From assembly GCA_002701845.1 (NCBI GenBank), contig NZXG01000038.1:183770-247769 (forward strand): DNA of 64,000 nt, read 5' to 3'. Each line of letters opens with the position of its first letter. Position 1 is the stretch's first letter. The stretch is from Pseudomonadales bacterium. Lineage in GTDB: Bacteria; Pseudomonadota; Gammaproteobacteria; Pseudomonadales; Ketobacteraceae. A program made the position numbers and the translations under genes. Positions 50,152 through 59,338 of this stretch are shown piece after piece. A model generated the notes under the pieces. It saw nothing but the letters and a program-made list of their open reading frames with translations, made no database searches and had not been told where the DNA came from.

Positions 50152-52643
50152 CGTAACAGATTCTTAAACCAGTTCAGCACCCGTCCCCCGGTGCCACAGG
50201 ATACCCGGGCCTCCGGCACGGTATCCCGCCGCAACGGCAAATACAAGGCATTGTCACAGTGGGCATCGGTGCGGGCCTCCCGTACCGGATCAATCCACAC
50301 CCACTCCACATCCGCCGGCTGGGACGCCTGCAGGGGGATCTGAGGCAGCGCCGCCATGGTGTTGGCCCACACCGGCAGGGCCCCAAGGGCACCGGTGAGC
50401 GGCGTGGGGGCATTGTCGTCAATCCCCAGCCACACCACCCCCAGGTAGTTGCCACTGAAACCGGCAAACCAGCTGTCCCGCTGATCGTCACTGGTGCCGG
50501 TCTTGCCCGCCAGATTCAGCGCCGGTGAGAGCCACTGGCGTACGGTTTTGCCGGTGCCGCTGCGCACGGTTTCCTGCAGGGAATGGGTCAGCACGTAAGT
50601 ATCGGCGCTGGCAAAACGTTGCTCCACCTCCAGTTCATAGCGTTGCAGGGGTTCGCCCTCCGCCGTCAGTACGGAGCGAATGGTGCGCAGCGGCGTGGCA
50701 AAGCCCTCCGCGGCAATGGTCTGATACATCTGGGTCACGTCATAGGGGGACAGGCTCACCGCCCCCAGCGACAGGGCCGGCACTTGCGGCAGGGGCCGGT
50801 TCACCCCCAGCCGCTGCATCACATCCACCACCTTGTCCATCCCCACCGCCAGCCCCAGGCGTGCGGTGGCCTGGTTATAGGACTGGGCCAGCGCCACCAC
50901 CAGCGGCACCGGGCCGTGACTTTCCTTCTCGAAGTTCTGCGGCGACCAGATGTCGCCGTTGGGCAGCACGTGATCCAGGGGTTCATCCTGCACCAGACTG
51001 CCCAGTTGCCAACCCTGCTCCAGGGCCGCCAGGTAGACCGCGGGCTTGGCCAGGGAGCCAATGGGCCGAAAGGCGTCCAGGGCCCGGTTGAAACCCTCGT
51101 AGCGCACGGATTTGCCACCGATCACCGCCGCCACCTCGCCGGTGTTGCTGGCGGTAAACAGCCCGGCCACTTCCAGTTTTTCCAGGGACTTGCCATAACC
51201 GTTCTGCAGATGGCGGATATGCTGCTGGGCCGCCTGTTCCAGGCTTTCCTGCACCCAGGGATCCAGGGTGGTGAAAATCCGCAGACCCTCGCTGCGCAGA
51301 TCCTCATCCCGGTAATCCTTACGCAACTGACGCTTCATCAGATCCAGAAACGCCGGGTAGCGGGCATCTTCATACAGCGGTTTTTCGATCACCCCCAAGG
51401 GCTTGTTGATCACCTTGTCGTAGGCCCGCTGATCCAGCACCCCCTGCTGCAGCATGATCTGCAACACCTGATTGCGCCGCTCCAGGGCCCGCTCCGGCCG
51501 CCGCCGCGGGTCATACCAACTGGGGCCCTTGATCACCCCCACCAGCAGGGCGATCTGCTCGGTACTGAGTTCGCGGATGGGCACGCCGAAATAAAACAGG
51601 CTGGCCAGGCCCACCCCGTGAATAGCCCGTTTGCCCGCCTGCCCCAGGTACACTTCATTGAGATAGGCCTCCAGAATTTCGGTTTTGTCGTAGTGCAGAT
51701 CCAGCAGCACCGCCATCACCGCCTCGATGCCCTTGCGGGTCAGGGAACGTTCACTGGTGAGATAAAAGTTTTTCACCAGTTGCTGGGTGAGGGTGCTGCC
51801 CCCCTGCTTTACCTCACCGGAGGCCAGGTTGGTATAAAGAGCCCGGGCGATGCCCTTGAAGGAAAGGCCGAAATGATGGAAGAACTCCCGGTCCTCCACC
51901 GCCAGCAGGGCCTGAATCAATTGTTTGGGCACCTGCTCCAGCTTCACCAATACCCGATCTTCGTTATGGGCCGGATAGATACCGCCGATCAGGGCCGGTT
52001 CCAGCCGCAGAATATCGCTGGCGCTATTGGCCACTTCCAGCTCCCGCAGCCGGCCGCCTGCCACCCGGAACGAGGCCTCAAGGCCGGGTTCCGCCCCCTC
52101 CCAGAATTCAAAGCCCCGGGTCACCAGCTGATAGCGGCCGTCCCGGCGCCGGAAGCTGCCGGGGCCTGGCTCATCAAAGCTATGGCGGTAATTCAACAGG
52201 CTCAGCTCAAACGCCAGTTGCGCCTCGGTGAGCGGCATGCCGTCATACAATTCCAGGGGCCGGGCATAGACTTTGGCGGGAATGGACCAGCGTTTGCCCT
52301 CAAAGTGGTTGGTGATCACCGCGTCCAGGTACATCACCCCCATGGCGCCGATCACCACCAGCACCAGCGCCAGTTTCCACAGCAAGGGCCGGTAACGCCG
52401 CCATCCCGTGCGCCGGGATTTGGCGCCGGCGCCTTTGGCGGTTTTGCCAGTGGCCCTGGTGTTGCTTTTCTTGCGGGTGGTGTTTTTACCGGCGGCCTTT
52501 TTGTTGGCCGCCTTTTTGTTGGCAGCCTTCTTGTTGGCAGCCTTCTTGTTGGCTGCCTGGGCTCGGGGCCTGGTGGGGCTGTTCCGGGAGGATTTCTGGT
52601 TTGGGCCGGCCCCTGTCTTGGGCCCACTGCGCTTATCTGACAC
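50148..52643 (-). CDS. mrcB: Penicillin-binding protein 1B, bifunctional transglycosylase/transpeptidase
   Basis: An 831-residue class A PBP that polymerises and crosslinks peptidoglycan. The cytosolic tail (about 1-80) is Lys/Ala-rich with four AANKK pentapeptides; a transmembrane helix (PLLWKLALVLVVIGAMGVMYLD) follows. The UB2H-like region (YARPLELYDG), the glycosyltransferase motifs (VEDREFFHHFG, GGSTLTQQLVKNFYLT, EAYLNEVYLGQ) and the transpeptidase motifs SLAK (Ser530), SYN and KTGT are intact. GTG 52643 has GGAGG 11 bases upstream. A TPR lipoprotein gene is coupled downstream. Confidence 0.93.
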   Translation of the reverse strand: MSDKRSGPKTGAGPNQKSSRNSPTRPRAQAANKKAANKKAANKKAANKKAAGKNTTRKKSNTRATGKTAKGAGAKSRRTGWRRYRPLLWKLALVLVVIGAMGVMYLDAVITNHFEGKRWSIPAKVYARPLELYDGMPLTEAQLAFELSLLNYRHSFDEPGPGSFRRRDGRYQLVTRGFEFWEGAEPGLEASFRVAGGRLRELEVANSASDILRLEPALIGGIYPAHNEDRVLVKLEQVPKQLIQALLAVEDREFFHHFGLSFKGIARALYTNLASGEVKQGGSTLTQQLVKNFYLTSERSLTRKGIEAVMAVLLDLHYDKTEILEAYLNEVYLGQAGKRAIHGVGLASLFYFGVPIRELSTEQIALLVGVIKGPSWYDPRRRPERALERRNQVLQIMLQQGVLDQRAYDKVINKPLGVIEKPLYEDARYPAFLDLMKRQLRKDYRDEDLRSEGLRIFTTLDPWVQESLEQAAQQHIRHLQNGYGKSLEKLEVAGLFTASNTGEVAAVIGGKSVRYEGFNRALDAFRPIGSLAKPAVYLAALEQGWQLGSLVQDEPLDHVLPNGDIWSPQNFEKESHGPVPLVVALAQSYNQATARLGLAVGMDKVVDVMQRLGVNRPLPQVPALSLGAVSLSPYDVTQMYQTIAAEGFATPLRTIRSVLTAEGEPLQRYELEVEQRFASADTYVLTHSLQETVRSGTGKTVRQWLSPALNLAGKTGTSDDQRDSWFAGFSGNYLGVVWLGIDDNAPTPLTGALGALPVWANTMAALPQIPLQASQPADVEWVWIDPVREARTDAHCDNALYLPLRRDTVPEARVSCGTGGRVLNWFKNLLR
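52498..52557. repeat. 15-bp tandem repeat, four units, in frame
   Basis: Four units close to TTCTTGTTGGCAGCC encode four AANKK pentapeptides in the cytosolic tail of PBP1b (minus strand). Confidence 0.85.
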
Positions 52644-52774
52644 CGGTCAAAAACCTCCGGGGCGAATCGTCCTCACACATACACACCTGATTGTTAATAA
52701 CCTGATTTTTAATAAAAAGGCCGGTAGTATACGCTCTATGTCAATAAAGCCCCAGCTAACAGGTAGCCATTCTG

Positions 52775-53755
52775 ATGAATAAGTACAACGTCTACGCCAT
52801 CGGCAATGCCCTGGTGGATATGGAATTCGCGGTGGAAGATGAATTCCTGAACCAGAAGAATATCGACAAGGGGGTCATGACCCTGGTGGATACCGATCAA
52901 CAACAGGCCCTGTACGAAGCCCTGGCCGGTCACCGGGGCAAGATGGCCAGCGGCGGGTCCGCCGCCAACACCATCATCGCCGTCAGCCATTTTGGCGGCA
53001 AAGCTTTCTATTCCTGCAAGGTGGCCAATGACCCCGCCGGGGATTTCTATGTGCAGGACCTGGTGGCCGCCGGTGTCGACACCAACCTGCATCAGGAACG
53101 GGAGCCGGGCATCAGCGGCAAATGTATTGTGATGATCACCCCGGATGCCGAACGCACCATGCACAGCCATCTGGGGATTTCCGAGACCGTGTCCGAGGCG
53201 GAGCTGCATCCGGATGCCATTCAGGCCTCCGACTATGTCTATCTGGAAGGCTACCTGGTGACCTCCCCCAGCGGCCGGGCAGCGGCCATCCGCGCCCGGG
53301 ATATCGCCCGGGAGGCCGGGGTGAAAACCGCGCTGACTTTTTCCGATCCCAACATGGTGCGCTTCTTCCGGGAGGGATTGGGGGAAATGCTGGGAACCGG
53401 TGTGGATCTGCTGTTCTGCAACCGGGAAGAGGCATTGACCTGGGCCGACACCGACGATCTGGATCAGGCCTGCGCGGCACTGAAACAGGTGGCCAACAAC
53501 TTCGCCATCACCCTGGGCAAGGATGGCGCGCTGTTGTTTGACGGCCAGCAGACCCATCAGGTGCCCGCCACGCCAGTCAAGGCGGTGGACACCAACGGCG
53601 CCGGGGACATGTTTGCCGGCGCTTTGTTGTATGGTCTGACCCACGGTTACAGCTTGCCGGAGGCCGGCCGCCTGGCCACCCGCGCCGCGGCGCAGCTGGT
53701 GACCCAATTCGGGCCCCGGCTGGCGGCGGAAGACCACAAACCGCTACTGGCCTGA
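52775..53755 (+). CDS. PfkB-family sugar or nucleoside kinase
   Basis: A 326-residue kinase of the ribokinase/adenosine-kinase family. MNKYNVYAIGNALVDMEF, SGGSAANTIIAVSHFGGK (substrate pocket), and DTNGAGDMFAGAL (anion hole with catalytic Asp) are the family motifs. The adenosine-kinase branch is most likely because of the N-terminal NALVD and the GKCIVMITPDAERTM block. It is a single gene with an AT-rich upstream region and a ribosome-binding site weaker than usual. The exact substrate cannot be read from sequence. Confidence 0.85.
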   Translation: MNKYNVYAIGNALVDMEFAVEDEFLNQKNIDKGVMTLVDTDQQQALYEALAGHRGKMASGGSAANTIIAVSHFGGKAFYSCKVANDPAGDFYVQDLVAAGVDTNLHQEREPGISGKCIVMITPDAERTMHSHLGISETVSEAELHPDAIQASDYVYLEGYLVTSPSGRAAAIRARDIAREAGVKTALTFSDPNMVRFFREGLGEMLGTGVDLLFCNREEALTWADTDDLDQACAALKQVANNFAITLGKDGALLFDGQQTHQVPATPVKAVDTNGAGDMFAGALLYGLTHGYSLPEAGRLATRAAAQLVTQFGPRLAAEDHKPLLA

Positions 53756-53847
53756 GCCGCCGGCACCGGCTGCAGAAAACTCTACCCGGTGCCCAACTTT
53801 GACTACAATGATAGTAAGTTTTGCTGTCGCGCCAGGTGGGCACCTGC

Positions 53848-54639
53848 ATGTTTCTAGAGTCCAACTTCACTGAACCGTTCGAGAAAACCGACACCCGCTG
53901 CAAAACTTTGCTGGAGACGGCCCTGGCGGGCATCACGCCCCTGGGCGAGGCCCTGCAGTTCGAGATGATTGAAGATCTCTACGCCAATGCCGCCTATGAG
54001 CGGCACGCTTTCGTGGTGGAGCAAGGGGCCGTGGGCCACGAGCAGGACGGCAAAACCCTGTTTCATTACGACGAGGGCGACATCATCGGCCTGGAAGTGC
54101 TGGAGGGGTTCCCCCGCGCCAAGTTTTACGCCGAATCACCGGTCACTTTGTTGCCCTACGACCGGGACGCGCTGTGGCAGGCGGCCATGAACGATACCCA
54201 CAAGGCCCGCCAGTGGGGGGATTATCTGCTGGCGGAATGCGTGCGCCACTCCGCGGTGATTGCCTCCATGGATGCGCCGGTGGACAAGGCCTCCCTGGGC
54301 TTCCAGAGCTATATGGCAGGGGAAACCATCATCGAGGAAGGCACCGAATCCGATACCGTGTACTCCATCGTGGAAGGCCACGCTGAAGTGTACGTGCAGG
54401 GGGTCAAGGTGGGCGAAGTACTGGAAGACGAAATTTTTGGCGCCATGTCCCTGCTTACCCACAGTCCCCGCACCGCCACCGTGGTGGCGGACAGCCGCTG
54501 TCTGGTGATGGTGGTGCCCCGGCATCAGTTTGAGACCATGATCAAGACCCACCCCCGCATCTGCATGAGCCTGATGGAAAACATGGCGCGCCAGATCGTG
54601 TCCCTGAATGAAAGAGTCACCGCCGCCCATCTGGGCTGA
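53848..54639 (+). CDS. Double cyclic-nucleotide-binding-domain protein
   Basis: A 263-residue protein of two CNMP-type beta-roll domains. The second (about 155-255) is clearer: AGETIIEEGTESDTVYSIVEGHAEVYVQGVKVGEV, then EIFGAMSLLTHSPRTATVVADS with the phosphate-binding cassette Gly-Ala-Met-Ser-Leu and Arg-Thr-Ala. The first is more diverged. There is no HTH, so it is not a CRP regulator; it may be a regulatory or sensor subunit. ATG 53848 is used in place of an upstream in-frame TTG. The DsbD-like gene starts 98 bp later. Confidence 0.75.
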   Translation: MFLESNFTEPFEKTDTRCKTLLETALAGITPLGEALQFEMIEDLYANAAYERHAFVVEQGAVGHEQDGKTLFHYDEGDIIGLEVLEGFPRAKFYAESPVTLLPYDRDALWQAAMNDTHKARQWGDYLLAECVRHSAVIASMDAPVDKASLGFQSYMAGETIIEEGTESDTVYSIVEGHAEVYVQGVKVGEVLEDEIFGAMSLLTHSPRTATVVADSRCLVMVVPRHQFETMIKTHPRICMSLMENMARQIVSLNERVTAAHLG

Positions 54640-54737
54640 GACTGCAGCAGACACATACAGCTTCACCGAACAAAACTCCGGCGTCAGGGTCACAGATCTA
54701 TTTGCGTTTAGCGCAAGGATGGTACCTGGAGCCGGAC

Positions 54738-56813
54738 TTGAAACCGATCCCTTTCCGCATTTTGTGCCTGCTATGGTGGTGCCTGTGGGCAGCAGCGCCG
54801 GCCCTGGCCCAGCCTGCCGGCGCCGAGTCCGCCAGCGGCGATCACGTCAGAGTTCGCTGGCTGGCGCCGACGGCGTTTGCCGCCGGACAACAGCAGTGGG
54901 TGGGTTTTTATTTTGAAGTGGACCCGGGCTGGCATGTGTACTGGCGCAACCCCGGTGATTCTGGCGCCGCCCCCCGATTCCAGGTATCCCCCGAGGGCGC
55001 CCGCACCGGTGCCATCCACTGGCCCTTTCCCACCCGTCTGCCGGTGGCCCACCTCACCAACCTGGGTTACGCCGGCAATGTAGCCTACCTGTTACCGGTT
55101 ACCCCCACCCATAATGCCAGCGCAGTTTCCCTCACCGTGGACCTGGAATGGCTGGTGTGCAAGGTGGACTGCATTCCCGGCTTTGGCCGCATGATCCTCG
55201 AGCGGCCGGTGGCCCAACAGAGCCAGTGGCCCGCCGGGGACCGGAAGCTGTTGCAGCAATACCAACAGCGGATCCCCGGTCCGGCGGCGGCCAGCCCCTG
55301 GCAGGTGGTCAGCCTGCAAGTGGTGGATGCCGACCGGTTGCAACTGACCCTGTTCTCCGCCGCCAGCCATCCCGACCCTCCCGAGGTGTTCCCACTGGAC
55401 GCTGAGCTGATTGGCGCCGCCACGCCCCAACGCAGGGGCAGTGCCCGGCGGTGGCAATTTGAATTACCCCGGGTCCCCGGCGCCTCGGTACCGGCCAGCA
55501 CCGGCCTGGTGCTCAGTGACGGGCAACGGGCCTGGCGCCTGGATTCCGTAGCCATTAGCCCGGTTGCCGCCACCCCGGCCAGCGCGTCTTCCCCCGCTAC
55601 CCCCACGCAACCGCTCTGGCTGTTGCTGCTGGCGGCGCTGGCAGGCGGGCTGATCCTCAATCTGATGCCCTGTGTATTCCCGGTGCTTTCCATCAAGCTC
55701 ATGAGTGTGTTGCAGCACACCCCGGAGCAACGCCGCCGGGAAGCGTTGGGCTACAGTGCCGGGGTGCTGGCGACCTTTGCCGCCCTGGGAGCCCTGCTTC
55801 TGGTGTTGCGTGCCGGCGGCAGCGCCCTGGGCTGGGGCTTTCAATTGCAGTCACCCCCGGTGATTCTGGCGCTGATCGCCCTATTCTGGCTGATGGCCCT
55901 GGCCTTCAGCGGGGTGTTCGAGTTCGGTCACCGTTTGATGACCTGGGCCGGCAGTCATGGGGGTGGCGCCTTCGCCACCGGCATGCTGGCGGTATTCGTC
56001 GCCACCCCCTGTACCGGACCTTTTATGGGGGTGGCACTGGGGGCAGCGGCGGTGCTGCCGGGCGCCGCCGCCATGACCTTGTTCCTGGGGCTGGGCCTGG
56101 GCCTGGCGGCCCCCTATGCCCTGCTGTGTCTGAGTCCGGCGTTACTGCGGCGCCTGCCCCGACCCGGGCCCTGGATGGAAACCCTGCGCCAGTTGCTGGC
56201 CTTCCCGCTCTATGCCACGGTCATCTGGCTGCTGTGGGTATTGGGCCGGCTACTGGGGGACACCGGCTGGCTCTGGGGCAGCTCGCTGATGCTGGGGCTG
56301 GTATTTGTGCTCTGGCTGGGGGCTCGGCTGCCGCGCTGGCGGGGCACCACTACCGTCACCCTCGCCGGGGCGCTGTTGCTGACCGGCCTGGTCAGCCTGC
56401 CGCCGCCGGCCGCCACGGCGGGTTCCTCCGCCTCCGCCGGCCCCTGGCAGGCCTACGACCCCGATCTGATTCGCGCCGCGCGGGCCCGGGGCCAGGGGGT
56501 CTTCGTGGACTACACCGCCGCCTGGTGCATTACCTGCCAGGTGAACAAACAACTGGTGCTGGATACGGAGCCGGTACTGCAGCTGTTCCAGGACCACAAT
56601 GTACTGCTGGTGCGGGCGGACTGGACCCGGCATGACCCTGCCATTACCCAATCCCTGGCGCGGCTGGGGCGCAATTCAGTGCCGGTGTACGCCTGGTATC
56701 CAGCGGGCGCCGCAAGCGCCACCCTGCTGCCCCAGATTCTACAACCCTCGACCATACGCAAACTGTTTACCCCACCCACCCAAGGCGCTTCAGCCACGGA
56801 GGCAACCCCATGA
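54738..56813 (+). CDS. DsbD/ScsB-like thiol-disulfide reductant transporter
   Basis: A 691-residue membrane protein. After a signal peptide (ILCLLWWCLWAAAPALAQ) comes a periplasmic domain of the ScsB/DsbD-like kind with WLVCKVDCIPG. An eight-helix DsbD-type core follows with paired Cys312 (LMPCVFPVL) and Cys425 (ATPCTGPFM). A C-terminal thioredoxin domain carries CITC (597-600). It would move electrons from cytosolic thioredoxin to the periplasm. The start is TTG 54738, with GGAG 6 bases upstream; it begins just at the signal peptide. It overlaps the next gene by 4 bp. Confidence 0.88.
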   Translation: MKPIPFRILCLLWWCLWAAAPALAQPAGAESASGDHVRVRWLAPTAFAAGQQQWVGFYFEVDPGWHVYWRNPGDSGAAPRFQVSPEGARTGAIHWPFPTRLPVAHLTNLGYAGNVAYLLPVTPTHNASAVSLTVDLEWLVCKVDCIPGFGRMILERPVAQQSQWPAGDRKLLQQYQQRIPGPAAASPWQVVSLQVVDADRLQLTLFSAASHPDPPEVFPLDAELIGAATPQRRGSARRWQFELPRVPGASVPASTGLVLSDGQRAWRLDSVAISPVAATPASASSPATPTQPLWLLLLAALAGGLILNLMPCVFPVLSIKLMSVLQHTPEQRRREALGYSAGVLATFAALGALLLVLRAGGSALGWGFQLQSPPVILALIALFWLMALAFSGVFEFGHRLMTWAGSHGGGAFATGMLAVFVATPCTGPFMGVALGAAAVLPGAAAMTLFLGLGLGLAAPYALLCLSPALLRRLPRPGPWMETLRQLLAFPLYATVIWLLWVLGRLLGDTGWLWGSSLMLGLVFVLWLGARLPRWRGTTTVTLAGALLLTGLVSLPPPAATAGSSASAGPWQAYDPDLIRAARARGQGVFVDYTAAWCITCQVNKQLVLDTEPVLQLFQDHNVLLVRADWTRHDPAITQSLARLGRNSVPVYAWYPAGAASATLLPQILQPSTIRKLFTPPTQGASATEATP

Positions 56814-57427
56814 ACTATCGCAAGCGTTTGCAAACCCCCATTCTGTCTGCCCTGTTACTGTGCCTGCCCGGTCTGGCGCTGGCGACGGCGGCGCCCGGCC
56901 AGCCGGCCCCCGCCTTCAGCGAGACCGACGCTGCCGGTGAGACTCATCAATTGCAGAACTATGCCGGCCAGTGGTTGGTGCTGGAATGGTTCAACAAGGA
57001 CTGCCCCTATGTGCGCAAACATTACGGCAGTGGCAATATGCAATCCCTGCAGCAGACCTACACCGGCAAAGACGTGCAGTGGCTGACGGTGATTTCCTCG
57101 GCCCCGGGCAAACAGGGCCACCTGGAGCCCGAGCAGGCACTGCAGGAAGCCAAGCGCCATAAGCTGCAGGCCAGCGCGCCCTTCCTGTTGGACCCGGATG
57201 GCAGCATGGGTCGTGCCTACGGCGCCAAAACCACACCCCATATGTTTGTGATCAACCCGGAGGGTCAGGTGGTGTACGCCGGCGCCATTGACGATAACGA
57301 CTCCGCCAATCCGGATGTGATTCCGCAAAGCAACAATTATGTGGCCGCGGCCCTGGATGCCGCCATGGCGGGTAAGCCGGTGGCCACGACTTCCTCCCGC
57401 GCCTACGGTTGCAGTGTCAAATACTGA
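56810..57427 (+). CDS. Periplasmic peroxiredoxin-like protein
   Basis: A 205-residue exported protein of the thioredoxin/AhpC-TSA family. The signal peptide (LSALLLCLPGLALA) is followed by GQPAPAFSETDAAG and NKDCPYVRKHYGSG, where Cys65 is the candidate peroxidatic residue; no resolving Cys is next to it. PHMFVINPEGQVVYAGAIDD is typical of the fold. It overlaps the DsbD-like gene (ATGA) and is likely reduced by it. Confidence 0.82.
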   Translation: MNYRKRLQTPILSALLLCLPGLALATAAPGQPAPAFSETDAAGETHQLQNYAGQWLVLEWFNKDCPYVRKHYGSGNMQSLQQTYTGKDVQWLTVISSAPGKQGHLEPEQALQEAKRHKLQASAPFLLDPDGSMGRAYGAKTTPHMFVINPEGQVVYAGAIDDNDSANPDVIPQSNNYVAAALDAAMAGKPVATTSSRAYGCSVKY

Positions 57428-57438
57428 CCCGGCTTGGC

Positions 57439-58224
57439 TTACACCACCACCAGCGGACCGCCGCTGGTGGGGTGTTCGATGACCCGCGCCTGCACATTGA
57501 AGACGCACTCAATCAGATCCGGCCGGATCACCTCATGGGGGGTACCCACCGCCACCGCCTCCCCCTGATGAAGCATCATTATGCGGTCGGCAAAACGGGC
57601 CGCCAGATTCAGATCGTGAACGATCACCAGCACCGTCACCGCCGAGCCGCAGACAGTGCGCACCACCCGCATCAGATCCAGCTGATGGGACAGATCCAGC
57701 GCTGAGGTGGGCTCGTCCAACAGTAACAGCCGGCTGCCCTCGGCGGCGGGCTGCCATACCTGGGCCAATACCCGGGCCAGCTGTACCCGCTGCCGCTCCC
57801 CGCCGGAAAGCGAGGTGTAGGGGCGCCGGGCCAGACGCTGCACATCGCAAAGTGCCATCACCTCTTCCGCGATGGCCTCATCCTGCTGGCGCCCGGTGGC
57901 GTGAGGCATGCGCCCCATCATCACCACCTCCCGCGCGGCAAAGGGAAAACTCAGACTGGAGGACTGCGGCAACACCCCCCGCACCCGGGCCAGCTGGCTC
58001 ACTGACCAATGGGAAAGAGCACGCCCGTGGAACAGGATTTCCCCCGTCGTCGGGGTCCATTCCCCGGACAGCAGACGAAACAGGGTGGTTTTGCCCGCGC
58101 CATTGGGTCCCACCACCGCCAGGCATTCACCGCTGGACACCTGCAACTGCACATCCCGCAACAATATCTGGCGTCCCAGAGCATAGCCCAGGTCCCGCAA
58201 GGTCAGTACCGCATCAAAGGCCAT
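57439..58224 (-). CDS. hmuV: Haem ABC transporter ATP-binding protein HmuV
   Basis: A 261-residue ATPase of the FecE/HmuV group. Walker A GPNGAGKTT, the HmuV-specific VLPQSSSLSFPFAAREVVMMGRMPH, signature LSGGERQRVQLARVLAQ, Walker B LLLLDEPTSALDLSHQ and the HDLNLAARF switch are intact. It overlaps hmuU by 11 bp. The periplasmic haem-binding protein HmuT is not in this operon and must be supplied elsewhere, if haem is the cargo. A Fur box lies upstream of the operon. Confidence 0.88.
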   Translation of the reverse strand: MAFDAVLTLRDLGYALGRQILLRDVQLQVSSGECLAVVGPNGAGKTTLFRLLSGEWTPTTGEILFHGRALSHWSVSQLARVRGVLPQSSSLSFPFAAREVVMMGRMPHATGRQQDEAIAEEVMALCDVQRLARRPYTSLSGGERQRVQLARVLAQVWQPAAEGSRLLLLDEPTSALDLSHQLDLMRVVRTVCGSAVTVLVIVHDLNLAARFADRIMMLHQGEAVAVGTPHEVIRPDLIECVFNVQARVIEHPTSGGPLVVV

Positions 58225-59248
58225 ACAGCTGTCCCCGCCGCCGTTGCATCACCAGAAACAGGAAAAACGGAGCGCCCAGCACGGCGGTGAGCACTCCGAT
58301 GGGCAACTCCAGCGGTTCCACCAGCAGCCGCGCCGCCAAGTCCGCCAGACTGAGCAGTGCCGCCCCCAACAGGGTGGCGGCGGGCAGCAGCCAGCGATGA
58401 TCCGGGCCCAGCAGCATCCGCACTATGTGGGGCACCACCAAGCCTACGAACCCAATCACCCCCACTGCCGCCACCGATACGCCCACCGTCAGCGCCGCCA
58501 GCACAATCACCCAGCGCCGCAAACGCTCCACTGCAAAACCCAGGTGCCGGGCTTCGGACTCCCCCAGCAACAGGGCGTTCAGTCCGCGCCACAAAGCCGG
58601 GATCATCAACATCGACATCAGAGTAAAGGGGGCCACCCACAGTACCTTCTGCCAGGAGGCCACATTAAAGCTGCCCATCAGCCAGTACACCAGGTTGCGC
58701 AGGCGCACATCTTCGGCGGTGGTGGCCAGAAAACTGATAAAGGCGCTGGTCATGGCATTGATGGCCACCCCTGCCAGCAACATGGTGGCCACGGAAGTGC
58801 CCAGGGGGCCCACCCCGAGCCGGTATACAAGGGCAGTCACCAGAGTGCCGCCGACAAACGCCAGCAGGGGCACGGTCCAGGCCCCCGCCAGCCCGCCCAC
58901 ACTGCCCCCCAGCACAATGGCCAGAGCCGCCCCCACCGCCGCCCCGCCGGACACCCCAATCAAACTGGGGTCCGCCAGGGGGTTGCGGAACAACCCCTGC
59001 ACCAGGGCGCCGGACAGCGCCAGGCAAGCTCCCACCAGCACACTGAGTGTCACCCGGGGCAGGCGAATCTGCCAGATCACCAGATCCTGGGTGGTGCCGG
59101 TGGCCTGTCCCTGCAGCCGGTCGCTGAACACCTGCCAGAGTTCCGTCGGCGTCACCGCCAGGGATCCCTGACTCAGGGAGGCCAGTACGCTGACCAATAA
59201 CAGCCCCGCCAGCAGTATCAGCAGCAACCAGGGGCGGGAATGAAACAT
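58214..59248 (-). CDS. hmuU: Haem ABC transporter permease HmuU
   Basis: A FecCD-family permease of 344 residues from ATG 59248. It has about nine hydrophobic segments; LPRVTLSVLVGACLALSGALVQGLFRNPLADPSLIGVSGGAA is the family signature, and GFVGLVVPHIVRMLLGPDHRWLLP sits near the coupling region. A TTG at 59266 in the same frame is possible. A perfect minus-strand TATAAT at 59278-59283, with a weak -35, could give a short leader to ATG 59248; the Fur-controlled promoter lies about 230 bp upstream behind a terminator. Confidence 0.87.
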   Translation of the reverse strand: MFHSRPWLLLILLAGLLLVSVLASLSQGSLAVTPTELWQVFSDRLQGQATGTTQDLVIWQIRLPRVTLSVLVGACLALSGALVQGLFRNPLADPSLIGVSGGAAVGAALAIVLGGSVGGLAGAWTVPLLAFVGGTLVTALVYRLGVGPLGTSVATMLLAGVAINAMTSAFISFLATTAEDVRLRNLVYWLMGSFNVASWQKVLWVAPFTLMSMLMIPALWRGLNALLLGESEARHLGFAVERLRRWVIVLAALTVGVSVAAVGVIGFVGLVVPHIVRMLLGPDHRWLLPAATLLGAALLSLADLAARLLVEPLELPIGVLTAVLGAPFFLFLVMQRRRGQLYGL

Positions 59249-59310
59249 AGAGAAAACCGTAGTCAAAATGAGCGGGTATTATAGGAAGGGAGCCGGGCGC
59301 CGGCTATGAT

Positions 59311-59338
59311 AAAAAAACCGGGGGGCCTGGCCCCCCGG
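59311..59338 (-). terminator. Strong Rho-independent terminator between the Fur promoter and hmuU
   Basis: On the minus strand CCGGGGGG-CCAGG-CCCCCCGG forms a perfect 8-bp stem with a 5-base loop, followed by seven T residues. No coding gene precedes it on this strand; it would end the RNA that starts at the Fur promoter, or attenuate read-through into hmuUV. Confidence 0.9.

Noticed and set aside
50583-52640. A 685-codon open frame antisense to PBP1b
   Set aside because: It mirrors the PBP1b frame in GC-rich DNA, and its translation is low-complexity His/Gln/Gly-rich with no domain. PBP1b has all its catalytic motifs.
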